This document shows positions 50,010 to 59,755 of a stretch of 64,000 nt of DNA, in pieces. The stretch is from Pseudovibrio sp. JCM 19062 (GTDB lineage Bacteria; Pseudomonadota; Alphaproteobacteria; Rhizobiales; Stappiaceae), in NCBI GenBank assembly GCA_001310715.1, contig BAXV01000003.1, forward strand, positions 1 through 64,000, in the 5' to 3' direction. Each line of letters opens with the position of its first letter. The stretch's first letter is position 1. The position numbers and the translations under genes were made by a program. A model generated the notes under the pieces. That model made no database searches. It worked only from the letters and a program-made list of their open reading frames with translations, and was not told the origin of the DNA.

Positions 50010-51182
50010 TCACGCAGAAGCATGGTGTAATGCGCAAGCATGCTGGATCAGGCGGTCGAGGAAGTCGTCGCACTTGTCCAGTTCGGTTTTCTTGATGAAC
50101 TCGTCCGGTTTATGGGCTTGTTCGATGCTGCCTGGGCCGCACACCACGGTTGGAACCTTCAGGATGGTCTGGATCAGACCGGCCTCTGTCCCATAAGCAA
50201 CTTTCGCGTGGTCGTTGCGGCCAGCCAGTTTCTTCGCCAGCACGGTCACATCGGCTTCCACTTCCGTATCCAGTCCCGGAATCTCGGAGTACGGAATGAA
50301 CTCGATGTTTGCGTCCGCATAGACTTTGCGCATCTCTGGGAGCAGCTCTTCCATTGCATAGCGCTTGATTTCGTCCATGCAAGCCTGAAGGCTCTCAGTC
50401 GGCAATACGCGGAATTCAAAGATAACCTCGCAGTGCTCCGGTACGATGTTGAGCGCTGTGCCGCCTCTCATGACACCGGTATGGGCCGTCGAAAAGGGCA
50501 GGTCAAACAGGTCATCACGAGGACCAGCAGCCAGCTCTCGCGCCATCTCTTCCAGCTTAGCAACAAGTCGTGCGCCATAGTGAACGGCATTGACGCCTTG
50601 TGGAGCAAGGGAAGAGTGGCAGGAAAGGCCGGTGAATATCGCACGATAAGACGCTTTGGATTTATGCGCGACCACCACCTGCATCTCGGTCGGCTCTCCA
50701 ACGAAACACGCTTCTGCCTGAAAACCTTCACCCGCCAGCTTGTAAAGCACCGGCTGGACACCGGTACAGCCGGTCTCTTCATCATAGGAGAACATCAGAT
50801 GGAACGGTTTTTGGAGCGGTGCGTTGAGCATCTGCGGCACTTTTGCCAGACAGCAAGCCACAAAGCCCTTCATATCACAGGAGCCTCGACCGTAAAGCAG
50901 GCCGTCTTCTTCTCGCAGAGAGAAGGGATCACTGGTCCAATCCTGTCCCTCAACAGGCACAACATCCGTATGACCTGAAAGAATGTAACCGTCGGTTCCG
51001 TTTCCACCAATCGTAGCAAACAAACTCGCCTTCTCACCGCTCTCGTCTGGCAGAAGCGAAGAGGAGACCCCCAGATCACTTAGATACGCTTCGATCCATT
51101 TAATCAGGGGGAGATTGGATTTTGCGCTGACCGTGTCAAAGCTAACCAGCTTTTCGAGGATTTCTTGGCTTGTCATTGTCAT
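50010..51182 (-). CDS. argE: Acetylornithine deacetylase (ArgE)-type M20 metallopeptidase
   Basis: Intact, about 390 residues. Zinc motifs: SGHTDVVPVEGQDW (His and Asp), GRGSCDMKGFVACCL (bridging Asp), catalytic Glu pair in FSYDEETGCTGV, and FVGEPTEMQVVVAHK. Closest to ArgE, which frees ornithine from N-acetylornithine, but M20 deacetylases act on many N-acyl amino acids and this gene is the last of a catabolic-looking run, so a degradative deacylase is possible. MTMTSQEIL start at 51182; the frame is open 60 bases further up. Confidence 0.82.
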   Translation of the reverse strand: MTMTSQEILEKLVSFDTVSAKSNLPLIKWIEAYLSDLGVSSSLLPDESGEKASLFATIGGNGTDGYILSGHTDVVPVEGQDWTSDPFSLREEDGLLYGRGSCDMKGFVACCLAKVPQMLNAPLQKPFHLMFSYDEETGCTGVQPVLYKLAGEGFQAEACFVGEPTEMQVVVAHKSKASYRAIFTGLSCHSSLAPQGVNAVHYGARLVAKLEEMARELAAGPRDDLFDLPFSTAHTGVMRGGTALNIVPEHCEVIFEFRVLPTESLQACMDEIKRYAMEELLPEMRKVYADANIEFIPYSEIPGLDTEVEADVTVLAKKLAGRNDHAKVAYGTEAGLIQTILKVPTVVCGPGSIEQAHKPDEFIKKTELDKCDDFLDRLIQHACALHHASA

Positions 51183-51254
51183 TGAAATTTCTTTCAGGAA
51201 ATCAGAATCGGAAGGGCTGACTATAGAAAGAGAAATGTACAAGGAAAAGGCGGA

Positions 51255-52185
51255 TCAGGAGCTTTCGTTCACATATTGTTGCGTTATCTCACCTTTGCCC
51301 CACAGCCACGCAGCACCGCGTACACCAGAGCTGTCGCCGTGTTTCGCCTTGCGAATATCAAATTCATACCCATCCGAGAAAATGTAGGGACGCATGGCAG
51401 CCGGAAGATCCTTATAGATCTCATCCACGTTGGACATGCCGCCCGCAAGCACAAAGCAATCCGGATCAAGGATGTTCGCCGCCATCGCAAGCGCGCGGCC
51501 CAGACGGCTCACATACCGCTGATAGGTCCCCATGGCTGCCTCATCACCGGCACGCATCAGTCAATGATTTCGCGGCCTTCAGTGCCTTGCCTGTGGCGTT
51601 CTCATGGTCCCACTGGAAGCCCGTACCGGAGCAAAGCAGATCAATGGTGCCATGGTGTCCAGTCCAGTTGAGTGGACCGGGAAACTCGCCTTCCTGCATC
51701 CATGGCACGGTGACATTCCCCCACTCACCACCAATGCCATTGGCGCCCTTGTGAGGACGGCCATTGATTGCAATGCCAGAGCCGCAGCCCGTGCCAATGA
51801 TAATCCGTGAACCACGCCGCAGCCCGCACCAGCCCGTCAATTGCTTCGGAAACCGCCATGCAGTTGGCGTCGTTCTGAATGCGCACTTCGCGTCCAAGCA
51901 CCTCACTCAAATCCTTGTCCAGCGGTTTGCCGTTCATCCAGGTGGAATTTGCGTTTTTTTTACGAGTCCGGTGCTTGGTGAGATTGAGCCGGGAATGCCA
52001 ATACCAACCGTACCTGTCTGGCCTGTGGCAGCTTCGGTTGCCGTGACCAGCTCTTTAACCGCTACAATGCAGCCATCATAATCATTCTTGGGGGTTGGAA
52101 TGCGCTTGCGAAAAAGTTCCTCACCTTCGTTAGAAAGTGCCAGCGCTTCAATCTTAGTGCCACCCCAATCAAGTCCAATCCGCAT
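51255..52185 (-). CDS. ROK-family sugar kinase lacking the usual zinc ligands
   Basis: About 312 residues. N-terminal [20 protein letters not shown] is the ATP-binding DxGGTK motif; [25 protein letters not shown] (catalytic Asp) and [13 protein letters not shown] follow. In typical members the next segment is EWGH and CxCGxxGCIE; here it is EWGNVTVPW and [19 protein letters not shown], so all four zinc ligands are replaced. Two extra A/T in the run at 51954-51961 (VKNANSTW expected), two missing bases near 51800-51835 and one near 51560 break the frame. Likely phosphorylates fructose, N-acetylglucosamine or a related sugar. Sits between an aldolase and an M20 deacetylase on the same strand. 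Confidence 0.85.
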
Positions 52186-52248
52186 CTTCCAATTATTCCC
52201 ATTAGTTTTCTTTAAGGCGCAAGCCTTTGTATTTTGCTGTTCTTTTGG

Positions 52249-52947
52249 TCAGTCACGCCGTGCGGGCATCTCAAAAGCGCCCGCGTCGTCTTCCTCTAAA
52301 GCATCCAGTTGTTTGCCGTAGCTTTTAAACTTTCTCAGGATCTCTTTCATCTCGGTTGGAGAAAGAGGTGCCGGTTCTCCCAAAACCAACGCAGAAAGAT
52401 ACTGGTCCGCCAGCGCTTCAACTTCTCCGGCAAGCCCGAATGCCTTTTCCAGTGAAGGACCATAGGCAATCTGTCCGTGATGCGCCAGCAGGCAGGCTCT
52501 GCGATCCCCCAAGGCCGCAATCATCGCATCTGACAGCGCCTTGGTGCCAAATGTTGCATACTCCGCACACTTGATCTCATCACCGCCAGCAACCGCAACC
52601 ATATAGTGAAACGCCGGAATTCCCTTGCTATGCGTGGAAAGTGCAGTCGCCCGTGGCGAGTGACAATGCACAGCCGCTTGGGCATCAGCATAGCTGCGAT
52701 AAATGTCCAGATGCATACGCCATTCGGAGGAGGGTAGGTAATCGCCATAGTACCCGCCAGAAAGATCCATGAAGACCACCTTCTCGATCGACAGCTCTTC
52801 GTAAGCGATTCCGGAGGGTGTGATTAGCATTCCGTCTTTGTACCGCACACTCACATTGCCAGAGGTGCCATGAGTCAAACCAGTGCTTTGCAAGGCACTC
52901 GCCGTTTTGATGACCTTGCGGCGAAGCTGGTTCTCGGCTGTTGTCAT
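52249..52947 (-). CDS. Class II aldolase/adducin family protein (L-fuculose-phosphate aldolase-like)
   Basis: Intact 232-residue zinc aldolase. GLTHGTSGNVSVRYKDGML and ITPSGIAYEEL bind phosphate; the zinc histidines are in AAVHCHSPRATALS and in the later ACLLAHHGQIAYG; SSEWRMHLDIYRSY matches the SSE.P.H.. motif with Pro replaced by Arg. Cleaves a sugar phosphate to dihydroxyacetone phosphate plus an aldehyde. Together with the ROK kinase it forms a phosphorylate-then-cleave pair. Confidence 0.88.
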   Translation of the reverse strand: MTTAENQLRRKVIKTASALQSTGLTHGTSGNVSVRYKDGMLITPSGIAYEELSIEKVVFMDLSGGYYGDYLPSSEWRMHLDIYRSYADAQAAVHCHSPRATALSTHSKGIPAFHYMVAVAGGDEIKCAEYATFGTKALSDAMIAALGDRRACLLAHHGQIAYGPSLEKAFGLAGEVEALADQYLSALVLGEPAPLSPTEMKEILRKFKSYGKQLDALEEDDAGAFEMPARRD

Positions 52948-52990
52948 AACACATCTCCAATGACTGCTGCCTTCGTGACTGCATGGCTAG

Positions 52991-54658
52991 CTACGAGGGC
53001 ATGTCCCGGGCAATAAGATTCACTGCCTGTCTTTGTTCTCTTTTTTTTCTGCGTTTGCGCAAGGCCTCATTGAGGTCTGGCACTGCAGAAACGAGCAGAC
53101 GTGTGTAAGGATGCTTGGGATTGGAAAAGACCTCTCCGGTTGGCCCCTCTTCAACAATACGGCCCGCATTCATCACAATTACACGGTCCGTAATTGCCTG
53201 CACCACCGAAAGATCGTGGGAAATGAACAAATACGCCATGCCCAGCCGGTCGCGTAGATCCGCAAACAAATCCAGAATCTGCGCCCTGATTGAGACATCA
53301 AGCGCAGAGACAGGCTCATCTGCCACAATCAGGCTTGGATTGGTGACCAACGCACGCGCAATGGCAATACGCTGCCGCTGACCGCCGGAAAACTCGTGCG
53401 GATATTTGTTTGCATCCGCAGAAGAAAGCCCGACACTCTCCAGTACTTCGTGAACCCGCCTTCTGCGCTGTGCGCGCGACAGGTCACTGCGCATCAGATG
53501 CAACGGTTCGCTAACCGTGCGTTCAACCGTATGCCGCGGATCAAAGCTTCCATAAGGGTCCTGAAACACCGCCTGCATACCAAGTTGCAAGTCACGTCGG
53601 TCTTTTCGCGAGACAGCAAAAGGGTCCTTACCCAGAAACTGAATATGGCCGCCGTCAGGGGGCGTCAGACCCAAAATGGTCCGCGCAAGCGTGGACTTGC
53701 CACAACCGCTCTCGCCCACCAGCCCCAGACTTTGGCGCGGCGCCACATTGAAAGAAACGTGCTGCACGGCCCGGTGCCACTGTCGGCGTGTGAGTATGCT
53801 GGCCCGTGAAAGCGGGTATTGCCTGAGAACATTACTCACTTTCAGAAGTGGGTGTGCCATTTCGTCAACCGGTTCCAGCCGGGGCACTGGCACGTGGTTG
53901 GAAGCTTCAAACAGTTTTTGGGAGTAGGGGTGGGACAGGTTGTCAAACAGCTCGCCAGTTGGGCCATCTTCAACAATCACTCCATCCTTCATGATAGCAA
54001 CCGTATCCGCCATCTCTGCCACGACCGCCAGATCGTGGGAAATAAGCAGCATCGCCATCTGCTCTTTCCCCACGATGTCTTTCAGGAGCGTCAGAATCTG
54101 CGCCTGAACTGTCACATCAAGGGCTGTGGTTGGCTCATCCGCAATCAGCACCTTGGGTTGACAGGCAATGGCAATGGCAATCACCACACGCTGCCTCTGT
54201 CCACCGGAGAGCTGATGCGGGAACCGGTCCATCAAGCCGTATTCAGGACCGAGCCCAACCCGTTCCAGAACGTCAATGGTCTGCTCCCAAGCCTCTTTGC
54301 GCGAGATCCTAAGATGCCAGCGCAAACCTTCCGCAACCTGCTCACCAATGGTGCGGATCGGATTAAGGGCCGTCATTGGCTCCTGAAAGACCATCGAGAT
54401 GTCCTTGCCACGAACGTGGGTCATCTCTGTATCGTTCGCGCATGTGAGGTTCTTGCCCTCAAAACTAAGCTGACCGTTCTGGCTTGCCCCTTCAGGCAGA
54501 AGCTGCATGGCAGACAGCGCGCTCATGGACTTGCCCGAGCCGCTTTCCCCCACCAGACCAAGGATTTTACCACGCTCAAGATCAAAGCTCACATCGCGCA
54601 GGATCTGTTTGCCATTAATGGAAACGCACAGGTCTCTGGCGGAGAAGATCGCGCTCAT
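52991..54658 (-). CDS. Peptide-type ABC importer, fused dual ATPase
   Basis: Intact 555-residue protein with two ABC domains. Domain 1: GESGSGKSMSALSAM, LSGGQRQRVVIAIA, LIADEPTTALD. Domain 2: GESGCGKSTLART, FSGGQRQRIAIARA, LIVADEPVSALD. Oligopeptide-family motif HPYSQKLFEASNHVP and HPYTRLLVSAVPDLN after each. It ends with a strongly basic tail (KRRKKREQRQ). It overlaps the permease gene by four bases (ATGA). Powers the importer encoded by the next three upstream genes. Confidence 0.95.
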   Translation of the reverse strand: MSAIFSARDLCVSINGKQILRDVSFDLERGKILGLVGESGSGKSMSALSAMQLLPEGASQNGQLSFEGKNLTCANDTEMTHVRGKDISMVFQEPMTALNPIRTIGEQVAEGLRWHLRISRKEAWEQTIDVLERVGLGPEYGLMDRFPHQLSGGQRQRVVIAIAIACQPKVLIADEPTTALDVTVQAQILTLLKDIVGKEQMAMLLISHDLAVVAEMADTVAIMKDGVIVEDGPTGELFDNLSHPYSQKLFEASNHVPVPRLEPVDEMAHPLLKVSNVLRQYPLSRASILTRRQWHRAVQHVSFNVAPRQSLGLVGESGCGKSTLARTILGLTPPDGGHIQFLGKDPFAVSRKDRRDLQLGMQAVFQDPYGSFDPRHTVERTVSEPLHLMRSDLSRAQRRRRVHEVLESVGLSSADANKYPHEFSGGQRQRIAIARALVTNPSLIVADEPVSALDVSIRAQILDLFADLRDRLGMAYLFISHDLSVVQAITDRVIVMNAGRIVEEGPTGEVFSNPKHPYTRLLVSAVPDLNEALRKRRKKREQRQAVNLIARDMPS

Positions 54659-55540
54659 GTCACTCTCCTCCGCATCTTGGGGTCCAGTAGATCGCGCAGG
54701 CCATCGCCAAGCAGGTTAAAGCCCAGAACGGAAAAGATAATCGCAAAGCCCGGATAAAGTGCCAGCTGCGGGGCAAAGGCAACCATGGTCTGAGCTTCAT
54801 AAAGCATACGGCCCCAGCTCGCCATTGGAGGCTGAGTGCCAAGCCCAAGATAGGAAAGCCCAGCTTCCGCAAGGATTGCCAGAGAAAGCTGAATGGACGC
54901 CTGCACGATCAGCAGATTGGCAATGTTGGGAATAACGTGTTCCACGGTGATCAGGAAGGAACTCTTGCCGGACAGACGCGCCGCCAGCAAAAACTCACGC
55001 CCGGAAAGAGCAAGCGCCCCGCCTCGCGCCACACGGGCAAAAACCGGAATATTGAAGATGCCAATTGCGATTACTGCGTTGATGGTGCCGGGACCAAAAA
55101 TGGAAGTGATAAGAACAGCAGACAGCAAAGATGGAAACGCGAAAATCAAATCGTTGGTCCGCATCACCAGTTCTTCTAGAACGCCCCTTTGGGCAGCAGC
55201 AAGAAGTCCTAGCGGAACGCCAATCAACATGCCGATACTCACAGCAATCAACGCCACAATGATCGACGTGCGTGCGCCAGCCATCAGCATGGAAAAGATA
55301 TCGCGGCCATACTGATCCGTCCCAAACCAGTGTTGGGAACTCATCGGCTGCAGACGTTGGGACACATCAAGCACGTCAATCGCATAGGGTGTCCAAAAAA
55401 ATCGAGGTAACCCCTGCAATCAAAATGAAGAGCGCAAGCACAGCACCAATCACGAAGGCGCGGCTGCGCAGAGCCTTCCTCCAGATGGAGGTCGCGTCAT
55501 ACTTGGCTGGCGGCGGATAGCTCGGGAGTTCTTGGTTCAT
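54655..55540 (-). CDS. Peptide-type ABC importer, permease (DppC type)
   Basis: About 295 residues. N-terminal cytoplasmic tail, TM1 (FVIGAVLALFILIAGVTSI), the conserved WFGTDQYGRDIFSMLMAGAR, EAA loop AARLSGKSSFLITVEHVIPN and the family end GLRDLLDPKMRR. One extra A in the run at 55393-55399 splits the first 48 residues from the rest; corrected text is VTSIFWTPYAIDVLDVS. Start ATG (55540-55538) overlaps the preceding stop (ATGA). Confidence 0.92.
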
Positions 55541-56484
55541 GCACGCCGCCTCAATCTTGGGTCAATAGCTGCATAGGCGATGTCGACAAGAAACGTGACG
55601 AAAATCGTAAGCGCTACCAACAACATGACGCTGCTTCGCACCACAATGAGGTCCCGCTGTGTAATGCCCTGAAAGATGAGCCGTCCCAGCCCCGGTAGGT
55701 AAAACAGGTTCTCGATAATCACGGTGCCAGCAATCAAAAAGGAGAACTGAAGCCCCAAAATGGTCAGGACCGGAATAAGCGCATTGCGCACCCCGTGCCT
55801 CCAGAGGGTGGCCTTGTTGGAAAGCCCTTTGGCCCGTGCTGTGCGGATATAGTCCTCATGCAAGACGTCCAGCAGCGCAGATCGCATTACCCGCGCCAGA
55901 ATGCTGGCTTGCGGCAAAGCAAGCGCAACCACCGGCAGTAAAAGCGCCTGCAGCGAACCCATAACGCTCACATCCCACCCCGGAAAACCACCGGAGGGTA
56001 AAATGCGCAGCACGATGGCAAAGACATAGACCAGGAGAATAGCAATCCAGAAATTGGGCACTGCTATGCCAATCTGCGCAACGCTCATGATGCCGGTATC
56101 AATAAACTTGCCATGGTGCCGGGCGGAATAAACGCCAACGGGGATTGCGATCAAAGTGGAAAGGATCAATGAACCAGCTGCCAGCGGAAGGCTCACCTGA
56201 ATACGTTCGCTGATCAGCTCCGAAACAGGCACGGAATAGGTATAGCTTATCCCGAAATCACCCTGAAACATGCCCAAAATCCAGGAGACATAACGGGTTG
56301 TAACAGGAGCGTTCAGGCCAAGCTCGGCTCGCAATGCTGCCAAAGTGTCGGGCTGCGCATTCAGCCCCAGCATCACTTCAGCCGGATCGCCGGGAAGAAC
56401 CTCAAGCACAACGAAGATGACAAGGCTTGCGGCCAGAAGAGTTGTCAGCAGGCCTATGAGGCGAAGAAACGCAAACCAGAGCAT
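55537..56484 (-). CDS. Peptide-type ABC importer, permease (DppB type)
   Basis: Intact, about 315 residues. Start MLWFAFLRLIGLLTTLLAAS, long first periplasmic loop with LPGDPAEVMLGLNAQP, EAA loop DYIRTARAKGLSNKATLWRHG and C-terminal DIAYAAIDPRLRRR. Chosen start 56484; an in-frame codon 21 bases upstream is possible. The 195 bp between it and the binding-protein gene carry a stem-loop. Confidence 0.92.
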   Translation of the reverse strand: MLWFAFLRLIGLLTTLLAASLVIFVVLEVLPGDPAEVMLGLNAQPDTLAALRAELGLNAPVTTRYVSWILGMFQGDFGISYTYSVPVSELISERIQVSLPLAAGSLILSTLIAIPVGVYSARHHGKFIDTGIMSVAQIGIAVPNFWIAILLVYVFAIVLRILPSGGFPGWDVSVMGSLQALLLPVVALALPQASILARVMRSALLDVLHEDYIRTARAKGLSNKATLWRHGVRNALIPVLTILGLQFSFLIAGTVIIENLFYLPGLGRLIFQGITQRDLIVVRSSVMLLVALTIFVTFLVDIAYAAIDPRLRRRA

Positions 56485-56615
56485 AGGACAAATCCGCAAA
56501 ACCAATCCAACTTGCGCGGCGCAAGCAAATTGTACAATGAGAAAAAAAGGGTTACCCCTAAGGTAACTCAGTCCGGGAACCGCTTAAACCAAATAATCTG
56601 GAATAGCAATTGAGA

Positions 56616-56647
56616 AGGGCTGCGATTGCGGTTGTAACCGCAGCCCT
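56616..56647 (-). promoter_or_regulatory. Stem-loop between binding-protein and permease genes
   Basis: AGGGCTGCG and CGCAGCCCT, extended by GTT/AAC around a small bulge, form a stable hairpin 33 bases after the binding-protein stop. It parallels the stem-loop at 46098-46124 and would favour excess binding protein. Confidence 0.6.
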
Positions 56648-56679
56648 GTGCAAACATCAGGCGCATTTGCAAAGCGCTT

Positions 56680-58191
56680 TTAGTTGTTCGCCCAATAGAC
56701 CTGTGACAAGTCGTTGGCAGGTGTCGGAGCGTTATGCCAAAGACCCTTCACGTTGGCATTCCATACACCAGTCTTCGCCAGCTGGAACAGATAGACGTTC
56801 ACGGCGTCCTCGGAGATGAACTGCTGTGCCTGCTTCAAAAGCTCAGTGCGCTTACCTTCATCAACCGTCACGTTCAACTCATCAATCAGCGTCTTGAACT
56901 GGTCATTGCTGTAGTTGAAGTAGTATTTGTCCCGCGCATAGATACCAATATCCATTGGCTCAACATGAGAGACAATCGTGAAGTCATAGTTGGTTTCTTT
57001 GAAGACTTCAGAAAGCCACTGTGCCCACTCAACTGGTACAATCTTCAGATCAATGCCGACCTTCTTCAAGTCAGAAGCAATCAGCTCACCGCCGCGTCGT
57101 GCGTAAGTTGGCGGCGGCAGTTTAAGCGTTGCAGTAAATCCGTCCGCGTAACCCGCTTGTGCCAGAAGCTCTTTCGCTTTGGCCGGATCGTAAGGGTATA
57201 GCCCTGTCAGATCATTGTAAGCCGGATGGTGCGGCGCAAAGTGTGTTCCAATCGGCGTGCCAAGACCAAACATGGCCCCATCAATCAGTGCCTGCTTGTT
57301 GATCGCATGAGAGATCGCCTGACGCACGAGTTTGTTTTTCAGCGGGCCACGAGTGTTGTTCATCGCCAGAATGGTTTCACCCTCGGTGGTGCCAATAGCA
57401 ACTTCAAATCGTGGGTCTGCTTCAAACTGAACAATGGTTTCTGGCGCGGAATACACCGGGAACGCATCCAGATCGCCCGAGATCATGGCAGCGAAGGCCG
57501 CGTTAGGGTCTGAAATGAAACGGAAGGAGGCAGTGTCCAGCTGAGGCTGTTCACCCCAATACCCGTCAAAGTGTGAAATCCGGATTTCCTGCCCCTTCAT
57601 CCAGCGATCAAACTTGAATGGACCAGTGCCAACAGGCTGGGTCTTGTTCGTGTCTGCTGTCTTTGGCGAAACAATAACAGCATCACCCCAAGCCAGATTG
57701 TAAGCAAGGTTTCCACTTGGACTGGTCAGTTTGATGTCAACAGTTTCCGGATCGACAACAACAACTTCGGAGATGCCGGCAAACAATGGCTTTTGCGCAT
57801 TCACGCTGTCATCGGCACGTGCACGGTCCAGTGAAAACTTTACATCCTCGGCAGAAAAAGGCGTTCCGTCATGAAAAATGACGCCGCTCTGCAGGTGAAA
57901 GCGATAGGTCAACCCGTCATCACTCACATCCCAGGACTTCGCCAGTGACGGCAAAACGCTGCCATCCGGGCCGATGCGTGTCAGACCCTGAAAAATATTT
58001 TGATAAACCACGCCATCAATCGCAGCAGCTGCCCCCGCAGTTGCGTCCAGATGAGGTGGTTCAAGCGCCATTCCCAATGACAGGGAAGACTTGGCATCAG
58101 CAGAACTGTGCGCACCTGTCAGTGCAGCAACTACGAGTGCCGCGCCTCCGGCAAAGCTGAGCAGCCGGCTTTTTAATGATTTTGCATGCAT
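56680..58191 (-). CDS. Peptide-type ABC importer, periplasmic binding protein (family 5)
   Basis: Intact 503-residue secreted receptor. Signal peptide LLSFAGGAALVVAALTGAHS with cleavage near SADA. Family text: GMALEPPHLDATAGAAAAID, LAKSWDVSDDGLTYRFHLQS, VIFHDGTPFSAEDVKFSLDR, VGTGPFKFDRWMKGQEIRI, LVRQAISHAINKQALIDGAM. Opp/Dpp-type receptors bind peptides, opines, nickel or glycosides; here the downstream aldolase and ROK kinase argue for a sugar-containing ligand. Only 20 bases separate it from the M20 gene upstream, so they share a transcript. Confidence 0.94.
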   Translation of the reverse strand: MHAKSLKSRLLSFAGGAALVVAALTGAHSSADAKSSLSLGMALEPPHLDATAGAAAAIDGVVYQNIFQGLTRIGPDGSVLPSLAKSWDVSDDGLTYRFHLQSGVIFHDGTPFSAEDVKFSLDRARADDSVNAQKPLFAGISEVVVVDPETVDIKLTSPSGNLAYNLAWGDAVIVSPKTADTNKTQPVGTGPFKFDRWMKGQEIRISHFDGYWGEQPQLDTASFRFISDPNAAFAAMISGDLDAFPVYSAPETIVQFEADPRFEVAIGTTEGETILAMNNTRGPLKNKLVRQAISHAINKQALIDGAMFGLGTPIGTHFAPHHPAYNDLTGLYPYDPAKAKELLAQAGYADGFTATLKLPPPTYARRGGELIASDLKKVGIDLKIVPVEWAQWLSEVFKETNYDFTIVSHVEPMDIGIYARDKYYFNYSNDQFKTLIDELNVTVDEGKRTELLKQAQQFISEDAVNVYLFQLAKTGVWNANVKGLWHNAPTPANDLSQVYWANN

Positions 58192-58211
58192 TCCATTTCA
58201 TCCCCTATACT

Positions 58212-59522
58212 TCAAGAGTGCACATTTTCAGGCAGTGTTGTGGTTGTTTGTTTTGTTGTTGGTTCTGTTAGAAGAGAGTACGCAGCCAGCGCCATTACTT
58301 TTGCACTGTCAACAAGATCCTCAATCCTAACAAATTCGTCTGGCCTGTGTGCCATCTCAAGTTCGCCCGGACCATATGCTATGCAATCGTGCAAGTGGCC
58401 CAGCCGTGTAATGTGCTTCTGATCATAGGTTCCCGGAGAAACCACGTATGATGCATCCTTCTGAAGCACGTCCCGAATGCCGCCTGCAACTGCGCGGGCG
58501 ACTGGGGAGTCTTTCTCCGCCATCACCGGAAGAACTTCAAGGAGATCCTTTAGCTCATATTCGAAATTTTCACGTGTTTTACGCAGGTTTTCTAATATTT
58601 CAACGATCTCTTGCTTAACGTCTTGCAAAGGCTCCTCAATCAGGAAGCGTCGATCCAGAACGATACGGCAGCTATCCGCAACACAAGGGGAGGGCAGACC
58701 TTGGTGTCCCTCATCCTGCCCGCCATGCAAAGAGTTGATATTTAAAGTAGACGAACGGGCGCGGGAGGAATAACCGGCATTTGTGTTTGTTTTTTGCTGA
58801 GCGCAGGGTAGAGCTCCGTTTCCAGCTCATGCAGGAACGCACTCATGTGACGAATTGCACTGTCACCCAAAAACGGCATGGACCCATGCGCAATGGACCC
58901 ACGGGTCTCCACTTCGCTCCACCACACCCCCCTGTGACCAAGGCAGATCTGGTCTTTGTGCAGTGGCTCGGGGATGATCACATGATCAACCGAGGTTTGG
59001 AGAAATAGCCATGCCGGGCAAGATAGGCCACACCGCCCAACCCGCCAGATTCCTCATCAACTGTGCCGGAAATCTCGATTGCCCCGCAAAAATCGGGAAA
59101 ACACTCAATCAAGGTTTCCGCTGCAATGATGGAAGCTGCGAGCCCTCCTTTCATATCACAGGCACCACGCCCAAAGACTTTCCCGTCTTTCACCACACCC
59201 GCAAATGGATCAACCGTCCAGCCGTGCCCAACCTCAACAACATCGATATGTGAGTTAAAATGGACGCAAGGGCCGGGACCGCGCCCTTCATAGCGGCAGA
59301 TCACATTGACACGCGGGTACTGCTCACAGTCGCCCGGCGTTTTTTCAGCTCTCACATACTCGACCGAAAAGCCCTTACGCTTCAGCCGCTCGCCAATGAA
59401 CTCCGCACAAGGACGATAGCTTCTCCAGGTGGGTTTATGGTTGGAAAGGCAATCAGATCACGGGTCAGAGCAACAAGCTCTTCCTCTTTACTTTCGATAG
59501 TCCGCCCCAGTTCCTCCCGCAT
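58212..59522 (-). CDS. M20 family deacylase (ArgE/DapE type), first gene of the catabolic run
   Basis: About 438 residues. Zinc and catalytic motifs: NSHIDVVEVGHGW, GRGACDMKGGLAASII, SGTVDEESGGLGGV, and the lid domain with RGSIAHGSMPFLG and STLNINSLHGGQDEG; C-terminal His in GELEMAHRPDEFV. Cleaves an N-acyl amino acid or small amide. ATG (59522-59520) follows GGGGGGAAG; the frame is open 60 bases further up. One base is missing near 59420 (GEAYRPCAEFIGERL expected), near 58982 (IMVIIPEPLHKDQ expected) and near 58788 (TQNAGYSSRARSSTLN expected). Confidence 0.86.
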
Positions 59523-59755
59523 CTTCCCCCCAGAACAAATGCTTAATAATTTCAAGGGTATCGTGGCCCGTCGAAAATCCACTGAATACCCCTGAAAAAT
59601 AAGGGGAACTTTTGGGCCATGCGAGCGATAAAATGCTCCTTGATCGACTGCGAGAAGGTGTGGAACATTGAAACCCTACGTGTTTTGAGGGTTTTAGCCC
59701 GCCACATCAGCGTCTACGAATAGTTGGTTCCTTGTTTGAAAGTGATCCAGAATAT

